A stretch of DNA of 50,563 bases from NCBI GenBank assembly GCA_023381615.1, contig JAMCQL010000010.1, positions 1 through 50,563 on the forward strand, in the 5' to 3' direction. The DNA comes from Bacteroidota bacterium (GTDB lineage: Bacteria > Bacteroidota > Ignavibacteria > Kryptoniales > JAKASW01). The notes beneath the pieces were generated by a model that was not told the origin of the DNA, did no database searches, and was given only the letters and a program-made list of their open reading frames with translations. Made by a program: the position numbers and the translations under genes. Position 1 is the first letter of the stretch, and each line of letters begins with the position of its first letter. This document shows, piece after piece, positions 7,381 through 16,062 of this stretch.

Positions 7381-10300
7381 TTATTTCTTAACTTCTATCG
7401 ACGGCCCCGCGAAGATTGTCGGTGTGCCGTTTTCCTGCGCGACTTTGTTGAACGCCGGAACATCAGTGTTCAGGATGTCGTTGAACTGGTTAAGGTAAAC
7501 ATCCAACTGTTCGCTCAGGTGTTTCATGTGCTCGATAACGACATCGCTTGGAACGCCATTGTAAGGAGACATGAAACCGTACATCAGTCCGACAAGTTTG
7601 GAATGGAAATATGTGAAGTTGTGTATATCGTCTTCGCCAACGTCATGTTGGATTGACTTGTCGTATACCGTGTCCTTGAGTGCAGTCAACTTTTTGTCTA
7701 ACACCGCTATATGGTCAAGAACCGGTTTGTATTTTCCTTCTTTCATTCCTTGTTCATCCGTAGCCAATGATTTCCTGATTGTTGCTATCTGTTCGTCGAT
7801 GTTCTGAATCCGATTCAGCATATCGTTCAAAGCCGTGGCCTGGTTTCTGGCTTTCAGTCCCGTGGTTGTATTTGAGGTGAAATAATCCGAAGGAACTGTG
7901 AAACGCGGATCGGCTTTAACTGCAACTTGGCTGGTCTCTGTCTTTCCGTTGACCGTCACCTCAATCTTGTATATACCAGGAACAACCATTGGGCCGCTGC
8001 TGGTGTATTGATTTGCTTTTGCGGCTTCTTTGGGATCCAGTTTGAGAGGCCTGGCACTTTGGTATCTCATGTTCCAAACAAATCTGTTGAATCCCTTTTT
8101 GGCGGGGCCGTAAAGAGTGGCAACGTGGCTGCCGGATTCGTCAGTGATCACGATCTTGACAGGTGTTTCGTGTTCCTGTTTTTCTTTCTTGCTGATGCTG
8201 AGCGTGTCTTCCAGATAATAATCAATCATTGCTCCCATCGGTGCGTTCGGCGCTGAGTAAGTGCTGAGGTCATTAAATCCATCCTTGAACCAAAGATGGT
8301 ACATATATGCCGGCAGCGTGGTGAAAAGATGGAACTGGTCGCTTTCAATTTTCTTGTCGAATTGCTCAAGCGGAGTAATGTTGTCAAGAATAAAAATGCC
8401 GCGTCCGTGTGTGGCGACGACAAGATCATGAGTCTGCTTTACAAATTTCAAATCGTAAACACAGGCTGTCGGGAAATTGCTTTTTAATCGCTGCCATTCC
8501 CCGCCGTTGTCCTTCGAATAATACAGTCCTTCGTCGGTTCCCGCGACGAGGAAGCCACGCATGTTTGGATCTTCGCGAACTACGTGGACAGGATAACCTT
8601 CCGACAGTCCGTTTGAAATTGATGTCCACGTCTTGCCATAGTTGTCAGTTTTGAAAACGTAGGGCTTATTGTTATCAAGCTCGTGAAAATCGACCGCAAT
8701 ATAACACGAGCCTGCATCGAAAGGAGACGGATCAACCTGATAGACGCGCCCCCACTCGGGCAAATGAGGAATGGTCTTGGCAACATTTTCCCAGTGCTTG
8801 CCGCCGTCGCGAGTTACTTGCACTAAGCCATCATCTGTCCCAACCCAGATCACATTGGAATCGAGTGGAGAAATTCCAATCGAAAGTATCGTGTCGTAAT
8901 TTTCCGCACCGCTGATATCAAGATTTACTTTCCCGCCGCTCGGGATCTGTTTCGACTTGTCGTTGCGCGTCAAGTCCGGACTGATGACACTCCAGTGGAT
9001 TCCACCGTCGGTTGTTTTGAACAAAACATTTGCGCCGAGATAGACTTCATTTTCATCAGTATAGGAAACAGCGATTGGAGTTGTCCAGTTGAATCTATAT
9101 TTCAACTCTGATGGCGGCATGTCCGATGCATCGTAAAGATATGGACGGATGAATCTCGATAAGCCCGTTTTGAGGTTCAGTCGCTTTAAAAATCCATCTT
9201 GCGATTCGGCATATACGATGTCGGGATTGCTTGGCGCAGGAACGACATATTCACCATCACCGCCTGCAACGATGAACCAGTTCTCTCCTGTAACTCCTCC
9301 ACCGTACAGATTGGTAGAGACACCGTACCACGCATTGTTATCCTGCAGACCCCCACCAAGATTATACGGTTTACTGCTGTCAACAGCGACCTGATAAAAC
9401 TGCTCGATCGGCAAATTATTCAGATAACGCCAGGTCTTCCCGGCATCAACCGAAAGGTAAACTCCACCGTCGTTGCCAATAATAATTCGGTTTGGATTTA
9501 GCGGGTCAATCCAGATATCGTGGTGGTCTACGTGTACCTTGCCATTTATACTCTTTACAGTTTTGCCGCCGTCGGTCGATTCCGTAATGAGAAAAGATAA
9601 GAAATAGAGTTTATCTTCATTATCCGGCGAGACAACAAACCGGGAAAAGTAGAACGGCCTTACGTCAAGTTCGTGATTATTGGTGACAAGATTCCAGTGG
9701 TCTCCCAGGTCTCGAGAATCCCACAGCATTCCGGTTTTGGATTCGATGATGGCATAAATATGATTTGGATCGCTTGGCGCTGCAGCAAGAGCTATTCTGC
9801 CTAACGGTCCCTTTGGGAGACCCTCGGTTAGTTTCTTCCATGTTGTGCCGCCGTCTGTCGAACGGTAAATTCCGCTTCCGTCGCCGCCATCGTTAAGAGC
9901 CCACGGATGTCTTACCACTTGCCACATCGCTGCAAATAATACTTTAGGACTTCCGGGATCCATTATTAGATCAGAAGTTCCGGTCGTGTCATTCACGAAA
10001 AGAACTTTTTGCCAAGTCTTTCCGCCGTCTGTTGTTCGGAATACGCCGCGGTCGGAATTCGGAGCCCATGCGTGCCCAATAGCGGCAACGAACACGTTGT
10101 TGGGGTCAGACGGATCGATGACGATACGCGAAATTTGTCCAACATCTTTCAGTCCCATGAACTGCCAAGACTTCCCTGCGTCCGGCGAAAAATAGACACC
10201 CTTTCCGGTAATTATGTCATTCCGGAGATTAGCTTCTCCAGTGCCGACCCAAACATAATTTGGGTTCGAAGGAGCTACAGCTATGGCTCCAATTGAAGAG

Positions 10301-10617
10301 GTGGCTTCCTTTTCAAAAATTGGCTTCCATGAAATTCCGCCGTCAATAGTCTTGAAAACCCCTCCTCCGGCAGCGCCAATGTAATAGACATTCGGTTGGC
10401 CAGGAATGCCAACAACGGCACTGACTCGTCCTCCGGCAGCGGCAGGTCCGATATTCCGGAATTTGATATTGTGCAAAACATCAGTCGTGTCTTTCTGTTC
10501 TGCTGCCTGCAAAGTTGAGGTAGTCGCGGCGTAACTGAATAAAAGAGCTAATGCTAAGAAAGTAATGCTTGGCATGATGCTTCTTCGCGCGCGATGATGC
10601 AACTGCTTCAAGATCAT
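7381..10617 (-). CDS. Exported VPS10/sortilin-type BNR-repeat protein
   Basis: A 1078-residue exported protein built from a beta-propeller of BNR/Asp-box repeats: SPDAGKSW, TTDGGKTW, STDGGTTW, SVDAGKTW, TTDGGIHW, TRDGGKHW and TDNYGKTW recur through the first 700 residues. Such proteins are often labelled glycosyl hydrolases, but the repeats are structural and no catalytic residue can be assigned, so I would not call it an enzyme. A C-terminal part of about 300 residues has an Ig-like segment (TPVKIVITDESG, GIYKIEVTVNG) and then a helical region (LNDMLNRIQNIDEQIATIRKSL). The start at 10617 has AAGGAG at a good distance and gives a signal peptide (SIMPSITFLALALLFSYAATTSTLQA). It appears to be its own unit. 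Related proteins are common in FCB bacteria and Acidobacteria and may bind peptides or other proteins outside the cell; the role here is unknown. Confidence 0.85.
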   Translation of the reverse strand: MILKQLHHRARRSIMPSITFLALALLFSYAATTSTLQAAEQKDTTDVLHNIKFRNIGPAAAGGRVSAVVGIPGQPNVYYIGAAGGGVFKTIDGGISWKPIFEKEATSSIGAIAVAPSNPNYVWVGTGEANLRNDIITGKGVYFSPDAGKSWQFMGLKDVGQISRIVIDPSDPNNVFVAAIGHAWAPNSDRGVFRTTDGGKTWQKVLFVNDTTGTSDLIMDPGSPKVLFAAMWQVVRHPWALNDGGDGSGIYRSTDGGTTWKKLTEGLPKGPLGRIALAAAPSDPNHIYAIIESKTGMLWDSRDLGDHWNLVTNNHELDVRPFYFSRFVVSPDNEDKLYFLSFLITESTDGGKTVKSINGKVHVDHHDIWIDPLNPNRIIIGNDGGVYLSVDAGKTWRYLNNLPIEQFYQVAVDSSKPYNLGGGLQDNNAWYGVSTNLYGGGVTGENWFIVAGGDGEYVVPAPSNPDIVYAESQDGFLKRLNLKTGLSRFIRPYLYDASDMPPSELKYRFNWTTPIAVSYTDENEVYLGANVLFKTTDGGIHWSVISPDLTRNDKSKQIPSGGKVNLDISGAENYDTILSIGISPLDSNVIWVGTDDGLVQVTRDGGKHWENVAKTIPHLPEWGRVYQVDPSPFDAGSCYIAVDFHELDNNKPYVFKTDNYGKTWTSISNGLSEGYPVHVVREDPNMRGFLVAGTDEGLYYSKDNGGEWQRLKSNFPTACVYDLKFVKQTHDLVVATHGRGIFILDNITPLEQFDKKIESDQFHLFTTLPAYMYHLWFKDGFNDLSTYSAPNAPMGAMIDYYLEDTLSISKKEKQEHETPVKIVITDESGSHVATLYGPAKKGFNRFVWNMRYQSARPLKLDPKEAAKANQYTSSGPMVVPGIYKIEVTVNGKTETSQVAVKADPRFTVPSDYFTSNTTTGLKARNQATALNDMLNRIQNIDEQIATIRKSLATDEQGMKEGKYKPVLDHIAVLDKKLTALKDTVYDKSIQHDVGEDDIHNFTYFHSKLVGLMYGFMSPYNGVPSDVVIEHMKHLSEQLDVYLNQFNDILNTDVPAFNKVAQENGTPTIFAGPSIEVKK

Positions 10618-10738
10618 CTTATTTCTCCTTTTTAAATGTTGTTTGTTTACACTGCCCAATTTGACAAACTACGAAATAATAGAAGCGGCAAGTTTGTGGA
10701 AAACATTATATGGCGGACATGAAGCGATAAATATCTCA

Positions 10739-11149
10739 TCATATATTCCGGAGCAACTTTAAATGACTGATGCAATTTGACCTGCAATCAGTTGACCCAA
10801 ATCTTGGAACAACAATGATTCCATCTGCCTCTTTGTTGAGTTCACACTCTGTTTTACTAAATAATTTTACTTGGTAAATTGTCACGCCTCCCTCTGAGAG
10901 TAGATAATCAATGTGCCATTTTAGTTTCTTATCTGCCGAAATGTGTCTTGCGATTCTGCTTTTGATATTTCTCTTGGCGCTTCCTGTGTAAACGTAAGTT
11001 CCGGCAGGGAATTTAAATCTACCGAGTTTTCCGACAGCGATGTTTTGCCCTGACGGCAGATTGAAAAATAGTTGATAGCTGTTGTAGAGATTTTCAGAAA
11101 ATTGAATTGAAGCAAAGTTTCGTACATCGTTTATTTCTAGCGGCTTCAT
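10739..11149 (-). CDS. Uri-type GIY-YIG nuclease-like protein (DUF123/COG1833)
   Basis: A 136-residue protein resembling the Uri superfamily of small GIY-YIG proteins. GTYVYTGSAKRNIKSRIARH carries the GIY-YIG-like core (Y-V-Y-T-G and the following Arg), WHIDYLL follows it, and FGSTDCRSNCISHL matches the conserved Asp-Cys...Ser-His-Leu tail of that family. The ATG at 11149 lies 8 nt after the stop of the DinB gene and has no clear ribosome site, so coupled translation is likely. The open frame extends upstream, but only in a different frame across the DinB gene. The cellular role of these proteins is not settled; DNA nicking is inferred from the fold. Confidence 0.8.
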   Translation of the reverse strand: MKPLEINDVRNFASIQFSENLYNSYQLFFNLPSGQNIAVGKLGRFKFPAGTYVYTGSAKRNIKSRIARHISADKKLKWHIDYLLSEGGVTIYQVKLFSKTECELNKEADGIIVVPRFGSTDCRSNCISHLKLLRNI

Positions 11150-11157
11150 CAGATGTT

Positions 11158-11658
11158 TTATTGCTGGGGCTTTGCGCCCATCGCACTCCACTCTTCGCGA
11201 GATGGCCCATATACGCCCGGGACTTTTAAGCCAGCTTGTCTCATAAGCACCGTCATTTGTCCACGATGGTGCGCTTGGTGGAGAATCAAAGAGTGCAGAA
11301 ACTTTCCCCGTGACCATTTATCTCGAAAGATTTCGATCTCTTCGGGCAGCATCTTGTCACTCCAGTTTTTCTTCAATTGTTCGCCAAGTGATGCTGAAGC
11401 TCTTTGGTAGGCAGAAGCAATATCCTTTGCTCTGTTAGGAATCACCTCGCTGCGGGAATGACCATCCACCTTTATGCCGACATGATTGAGCATTTCAACA
11501 GGTGCAGTGGCGATGTGCCATGCAATTTGGCTGATAGAGCGGCCTTCCGGATCAACTTTCTGTGAAAGCGAAGGGTCTGTTAGATTGCTCAAAACTTTTG
11601 TTGTGGCTTCTGACTCGTAGCGCCAGTCGGTCAGAAAATCATCTAAAGATCGATACAT
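11158..11658 (-). CDS. DinB-like (YfiT) putative metal-dependent protein
   Basis: A 166-residue four-helix-bundle protein of the DinB/YfiT superfamily. The expected three-histidine metal site is visible: H48 in IAWHIA, then H127 and H131 in LILHQAHHRGQ. GVYGPSREEW near the end is also typical. Members include damage-inducible proteins of unknown action and thiol transferases (bacillithiol, mycothiol), so the substrate cannot be named. The start has AAAGGAG about 8 nt upstream. It is separated by 46 nt from the lytic transglycosylase gene and followed immediately by the Uri-type gene. Confidence 0.85.
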   Translation of the reverse strand: MYRSLDDFLTDWRYESEATTKVLSNLTDPSLSQKVDPEGRSISQIAWHIATAPVEMLNHVGIKVDGHSRSEVIPNRAKDIASAYQRASASLGEQLKKNWSDKMLPEEIEIFRDKWSRGKFLHSLILHQAHHRGQMTVLMRQAGLKVPGVYGPSREEWSAMGAKPQQ

Positions 11659-11704
11659 ACTTCTTCTCCTTTGTAGTAAGAACTGGTACTAATTTAGACG
11701 TGCG

Positions 11705-12865
11705 TTATTGCTCGAGGTTCTGATTATCAGTAAAAATCTTTAGCTTTTCTCCTGCTCTAAGAAGTCTTCTGTTCCTTAGATTGTTCCACTCAACAATATC
11801 TTTAGCAGATACCCTGAATTTTTCGGCAATCCTGTCAAGGGAATCACCTCTCTTCACCACGTAAACCAAACTAATCTTTTCTGCCTGAACAGAATTCGTA
11901 TCATGCAGGGTATCATCAATAATCGGCGTTGAAGAGGTGAAGATAACCGGCTCAGCATACTTCGGGAGTTCGATTGCCCAAGTTCCCATTGGAAGAGTCC
12001 TGTTTATAAGCCAAGGATTTAAGTATTTGAGTTCTTTATAACTGGAACCCTGTTGCCGTGCCCATGTGGCAAGGTCGGGAATTTGCGCCACAACTACCAA
12101 CTTCGTCTCGGAAGGCTGGTAAAAATCAGAAGGTGTCAAATCAAAACCGTACATTTTGTAATGCTTCATGATTTCCTTCAGCGCGACAATTCTGAAAACG
12201 AAGCGGGATGTCTCATCATTCAAATAAAGGCTATAGTAATTCTTCACCATCTGATAATCCAGACTCGCCTTGACTCCCGCGCTTCCCATATTGTAGGCGG
12301 CGGCGGCAAGTGACCAACTGCCGAAGGATCCGTGAAGATCATTCAGATAACTCAGCGCGGCTCCCGTTGCTTTGTGAAAATTAAATCTCTCATCGACATA
12401 CTCATTGACAATCAACCCATATCGCCTCGCCGTATCCTGAGTAAATTGCCAGATCCCGGCGGCGTCTTTGCTGGATACAAGATTTCGAAACGCACTTTCT
12501 GCAACGGGAAGATATTTCAAATCTTCGGGCAAGTTCATGTCGCGGAGCTTCTGTTCGATAAACGGAAAGTACTTCGTACTTCTTTTCAAATCCAGAATTA
12601 TCTGCGCGTCCGAAAGTTCCATATAAAATGCTTGCTCCATTCTCTCGCGGACATCCGGTATCTCTAACGGCATCCTTTCTCCGCAAAATTTCAGTGAATC
12701 AGGAATATGGTAGAGAGAGATTCTGCTGACGTTTTGACCATTCGCGCCATTTCGCGTCTGAGTTTGGCTGAAACAGAAATTGTGCTGGGCAAAAATTAGA
12801 ACCGCAGCCAACAACCCTCCGATGGGCAATATTATTCGAAGAAGAGTTTTAGAAGTTCGTGACAT
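11705..12865 (-). CDS. Membrane-bound lytic murein transglycosylase (SLT domain + LysM), MltD-like
   Basis: About 386 residues. It cleaves the MurNAc-GlcNAc bond of peptidoglycan to form 1,6-anhydro ends. A hydrophobic N-terminus (TLLRIILPIGGLLAAVLIFAQ) directs export. The SLT domain covers about residues 95-250: LPVAESAF holds the catalytic Glu (E123 counted from this start), followed by AAGIWQFTQDTARRYG and SLAAAAYNMGSAGV. One LysM domain lies at the C-terminus (YVVKRGDSLDRIAEKFRVSAKDIVEWNNL). The gene overlaps the end of the LOG gene: ATG codons at 12883, 12871 and 12865 are all possible, and 12865 is chosen because MSRTSKTLLRI is a normal signal-peptide start. It closes the long overlapping gene run that begins at the aldolase. 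Confidence 0.9.
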   Translation of the reverse strand: MSRTSKTLLRIILPIGGLLAAVLIFAQHNFCFSQTQTRNGANGQNVSRISLYHIPDSLKFCGERMPLEIPDVRERMEQAFYMELSDAQIILDLKRSTKYFPFIEQKLRDMNLPEDLKYLPVAESAFRNLVSSKDAAGIWQFTQDTARRYGLIVNEYVDERFNFHKATGAALSYLNDLHGSFGSWSLAAAAYNMGSAGVKASLDYQMVKNYYSLYLNDETSRFVFRIVALKEIMKHYKMYGFDLTPSDFYQPSETKLVVVAQIPDLATWARQQGSSYKELKYLNPWLINRTLPMGTWAIELPKYAEPVIFTSSTPIIDDTLHDTNSVQAEKISLVYVVKRGDSLDRIAEKFRVSAKDIVEWNNLRNRRLLRAGEKLKIFTDNQNLEQ

Positions 12866-13553
12866 AACCATAACGAATTCCAAAATCTTTTATTATTTTC
12901 ACCGCTTCGCTTGGCTCATCGCAAACATGAAAAATGTTGAGGTCCTTTTCTGCGATGCAGCCCTCCGGTAACGCGGTCTCTCTCATCCACTCAAGCAATT
13001 TTTCCCAATAGCTGCTCCCCATTAGTATCACGGGGAATTTTTTTGTCTTGTTCGTTTGTATCAGAGTTATTGCTTCCGAAAATTCATCGACAGTGCCATA
13101 CCCGCCCGGCATAACTACAAATCCCTGCGCGTATTTGACGAACATTACCTTGCGCACGAAAAAGTGTTGAAACGTGATGAGTTTGTCGGGATCGATATAT
13201 TCATTTGGTCTTTGTTCGAAGGGAAGTTCGATATTTAGTCCGATGGATTCGCCGCCGCCTTCCTTTGCTCCGCGATTTGCGGCTTCCATCAATCCGCCGC
13301 CTCCGCCGCTGACGATCGCATATCCGGTTTTTGCCAGCTCATAAGCCACTTGCCGAGTAAGCTCGTAATATTTGCTGCCGGGTTTCATCCTCGCAGATCC
13401 GAAGATAGAAACGGCAGGCGCTGCTCTGCTTAGCAGATCAAATCCGTCGACAAACTCCGACATGATTTGAAATATTCGCCAAGTATCTCTCTGGCGTGCT
13501 TCGATAGCTGACAGACGATCGTTGTTCTGTGCGTGATTGAGTGTGGTGCTCAT
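12849..13553 (-). CDS. LOG family protein (Rossmann-fold nucleotide nucleosidase, TIGR00730)
   Basis: A 234-residue member of the LONELY GUY family, which hydrolyses nucleoside 5'-monophosphates to ribose 5-phosphate and free base; plant members activate cytokinins. Diagnostic motifs are GGGGGLMEAANRGAKEGGG and the PGGYGTVDEFSEA signature with its catalytic Glu; VSIFGSARMKPGS opens the Rossmann core. The start at 13553 follows the TrpG stop directly and has GGAAGA about 8 nt upstream; an ATG at 13568 inside trpG is the alternative. The last bases overlap the start of the transglycosylase gene. The true substrate (purine, pyrimidine or cytokinin-like nucleotide) cannot be read from sequence. 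Confidence 0.9.
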   Translation of the reverse strand: MSTTLNHAQNNDRLSAIEARQRDTWRIFQIMSEFVDGFDLLSRAAPAVSIFGSARMKPGSKYYELTRQVAYELAKTGYAIVSGGGGGLMEAANRGAKEGGGESIGLNIELPFEQRPNEYIDPDKLITFQHFFVRKVMFVKYAQGFVVMPGGYGTVDEFSEAITLIQTNKTKKFPVILMGSSYWEKLLEWMRETALPEGCIAEKDLNIFHVCDEPSEAVKIIKDFGIRYGYVTNF

Positions 13554-13554
13554 T

Positions 13555-14124
13555 CTAGATTCTTCCATCCAAAAAGTTTTGTAAGAGTGTTTTTCCGTTT
13601 TCCGTCATCACCGACTCAGGATGGAACTGGACTCCAACTGTCGGGTAATCTTTGTGCTTCAGCGCCATTATGAGATCGTCTTCCGTCCAGGCTATCACTT
13701 CGAGTTGTTCCGGAAAATGTTCCGCAGAAACCACGAGCGAATGATAACGCGTTGCCGCAAAAGGAATGGGCAGCGAGTTGAAGATCGACCTTCCATTGTG
13801 AATTATCTGAGAAGTTTTTCCGTGCATTGGAATTGGCGCCTTTATTATTTTTCCGCCGAAAACTTCTCCGATCGCTTGATGTCCTAAGCAAACACCAAGT
13901 ATGGGAATAGTTTTGTGAAATTCTCTTATGGCTGATTCGGAAATTCCAGCTTCATTTGGCTTTCCCGGTCCTGGAGAAATGACAATTCCTGCGGGTTTTT
14001 TAGATCGTATTTCAGCGATGCTGATTTTGTCATTGCGTACGACAAGGACATCGGCGCCTAATTCGGTGAGATATTGGTAAAGATTGTATGTGAATGAATC
14101 GTAATTATCGATTAAAAGTATCAT
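13555..14124 (-). CDS. trpG: Anthranilate synthase component II (glutamine amidotransferase)
   Basis: A 189-residue class I glutamine amidotransferase that releases ammonia from glutamine for anthranilate (or aminodeoxychorismate) synthesis. The triad is visible: C79 in GVCLGHQAIG, with H168 and E170 in QFHPESVM. SPGPGKPNEAG is the usual oxyanion-region motif. Its ATG overlaps the trpE stop in ATGA, the classic coupling for a fixed subunit ratio. The same subunit may also serve as PabA, because no separate pabA is seen here. Other trp genes are absent from the window. Confidence 0.95.
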   Translation of the reverse strand: MILLIDNYDSFTYNLYQYLTELGADVLVVRNDKISIAEIRSKKPAGIVISPGPGKPNEAGISESAIREFHKTIPILGVCLGHQAIGEVFGGKIIKAPIPMHGKTSQIIHNGRSIFNSLPIPFAATRYHSLVVSAEHFPEQLEVIAWTEDDLIMALKHKDYPTVGVQFHPESVMTENGKTLLQNFLDGRI

Positions 14125-15620
14125 TGAAATTTATTTAGAAGCTTCAGCGCTTCAAGATTTGCTTTCATTTTATTGAGAGTCTCGTTGTATTCGCGTTCTG
14201 GATCTGAATCGTACACAATACCTGCGCCTGCCTGCAAGTAAGCAGTATCTCCATTCACCACGAAAGTTCTTATGGCGATGCAAGTGTCCATGTTGTTGTT
14301 AAAGTCAATGTAACCGACAGCGCCGCCGTATATTTGTCTCGGAGTTTCCTCGAGTTCGCTTATGATCTCCATAGCGCGAACCTTTGGAGCGCCGCTGAGT
14401 GTGCCGGCGGGAAAACAAGCGGCAAGAGCTTCGACTGCATCTTTTCCCTGATCAATTTTGCCGACGACATCGGACACAATATGCATGACGTGAGAAAATT
14501 TTTCTATATGCATAAAATTCTTGACCTCAACACTTCCTGTCGAAGCGACTCGTCCAATGTCGTTCCGCCCGAGGTCAACTAACATCACGTGCTCGGCTTT
14601 TTCTTTTTCGTCGGCGAGCAGTTCGTGAGTCAACTGGTCGTCTTCTTCGGGAGTTGCGCCGCGCCAGCGTGTGCCTGCAATAGGTCTTGTCTCGATCTTA
14701 TCGCCTTCTTTCCTGACGAACATTTCAGGAGATGAGCCAATGACTGCAAGTCTGCTGCTGTAGAGATCTGATTCCAAATAAAACATATATGGCGACGGGT
14801 TCAACGCACGCACTCCGCGATATAACAAAAACGGATCGCCTTTGTAGGAAAGCTCAGCTCTTTGAGAAACTACAACTTGAAAAATGTCGCCTTCAGTGAT
14901 GTATTCCTTTGCGCGTTTGACGGTCTCTTGGAAGTTCTCTTTGGAGACATTGAACTTCGCTTCTCCTACGGAACATTTGCTCGATTGGTAAATGTTTCCT
15001 TTGTCTTCTATAAAGTTCACAATCTTCTGGAGCGAATTGAGACGTTCATTAAGAATATCTTCAAGCCTTTGTGTGTCGCCATTCAGCGGTACGAGTCCGA
15101 CCAAGATAATTCTTCTTCTCAGGTTGTCGACCGCAAGTATCGTGTCATAAAAATTTAGCAGCACTTCCGGCAAATGATCTTTCGGCTGTTTTATCGGAAT
15201 TGCTTCAAGATACTTCACGAAATCGTAGCCGAAATATCCAACTGCGCCTCCGGACAATCGCGGCAAATGTTTTGCTGGAAATATTTTGAAGTTCGAGAAA
15301 AAGTTCTTCAACTCAGGAATCGGCGGTGAGTTACTCGTCTTATTCTCCCCGCCGATCGCCAAGGAGACTTTCCCGTTCTCAACTGAGAAAGTGGCAAAAG
15401 GATTGACGCCCATGAAAGAATATCTGCCGATGTTCTCCCCGCCTTCCGCGCTTTCAAGAAGAAAACTGTTCTTACCGAGTAAACGCAGCCGGAGATAGAG
15501 CCCCACCGGTGTATAAATATCATCCAGGATTTCTATTACGATCGGATAATGAGTGTACCCCGCTGATTTTGCGCTTTCGAGTTCTTTCAGACTTGGTGCT
15601 TGATCAATCACTGACGGCAT
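14121..15620 (-). CDS. trpE: Anthranilate synthase component I
   Basis: At 499 residues, it converts chorismate plus ammonia to anthranilate. The N-terminal domain has PVGLYLRLRLLGKNSFLLES and GGENIGRYSFMGVNPF, typical of TrpE. The chorismate-binding domain has SPEMFVRKEGDKIETRPIAGT (PIAGT as in TrpE rather than PIKGT of PabB), VDLGRNDIGRV, FPAGTLSGAPKVRAMEII and IYGGAVGYIDF. The LLES segment resembles the tryptophan-feedback region of regulated enzymes. AAGGAG lies 9 nt before the ATG. The start overlaps the thioesterase gene by 17 nt and the end overlaps trpG by 4 nt. Confidence 0.96.
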   Translation of the reverse strand: MPSVIDQAPSLKELESAKSAGYTHYPIVIEILDDIYTPVGLYLRLRLLGKNSFLLESAEGGENIGRYSFMGVNPFATFSVENGKVSLAIGGENKTSNSPPIPELKNFFSNFKIFPAKHLPRLSGGAVGYFGYDFVKYLEAIPIKQPKDHLPEVLLNFYDTILAVDNLRRRIILVGLVPLNGDTQRLEDILNERLNSLQKIVNFIEDKGNIYQSSKCSVGEAKFNVSKENFQETVKRAKEYITEGDIFQVVVSQRAELSYKGDPFLLYRGVRALNPSPYMFYLESDLYSSRLAVIGSSPEMFVRKEGDKIETRPIAGTRWRGATPEEDDQLTHELLADEKEKAEHVMLVDLGRNDIGRVASTGSVEVKNFMHIEKFSHVMHIVSDVVGKIDQGKDAVEALAACFPAGTLSGAPKVRAMEIISELEETPRQIYGGAVGYIDFNNNMDTCIAIRTFVVNGDTAYLQAGAGIVYDSDPEREYNETLNKMKANLEALKLLNKFQ

Positions 15621-16062
15621 TAATCACAGCTCCTTCGAGGCTCTCTATGGCTTTCCTCATGCGGTCAGGGACCGGAGTCGGGCGACCCGAAGATTTTCCG
15701 ATTGCCACAATTGTGGTAACACCCGAACAAATTTCAATTCCATCCTGTCTTATTATTTCATGTTCAAATGTATAGCTCGTGCGTCCTAATCTCGATATAC
15801 GCGTGTATATCGTCAGCACATCTCCAAGTCGTGCCGATGCGTGGTAGTCAGCCTCATTATGAGCGATGACGAACTGGACCCCTTCAATCGTGATCTCCTT
15901 CTCAATTGGAAATCCCAACCGCTTCAAATACTCAATTCGCGCTTCTTCGAAATAATAGAAGTACACGACATTGTGTACCACTTGCTGGATGTCTATTTCG
16001 TATGTCTTGACTTCGCGAATGTATTTTAAGTTGAACAAGCTCAGGCTTTTATCAACTGACAC
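15604..16062 (-). CDS. Acyl-CoA thioesterase, YbgC/4-hydroxybenzoyl-CoA thioesterase family (hotdog fold)
   Basis: A 152-residue single-hotdog protein. YEIDIQQVVHNVVYFYYFEEARIEYLKRLG corresponds to the conserved active-site helix of the YbgC/FadM group, where the position usually occupied by Asp is an Asp here (EID) followed by VVHN. SARLGDVLTIYTRISRLGRTSYTFEHEI follows the family's central strands. The start is a GTG at 16062, inside the last 11 bases of the threonine aldolase gene, with a weak GGTGA upstream. The substrate is probably an acyl-CoA, but chain length and pathway are unknown; nothing next to it points to a specific pathway. Confidence 0.85.
   Translation of the reverse strand: MSVDKSLSLFNLKYIREVKTYEIDIQQVVHNVVYFYYFEEARIEYLKRLGFPIEKEITIEGVQFVIAHNEADYHASARLGDVLTIYTRISRLGRTSYTFEHEIIRQDGIEICSGVTTIVAIGKSSGRPTPVPDRMRKAIESLEGAVINAVSD

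Noticed and set aside
10618..10738. Promoter for the VPS10/BNR gene
   Set aside because: A perfect TATAAT occurs on the minus strand near 10705-10710, but no acceptable -35 lies at 16-18 bp, so no promoter is called.
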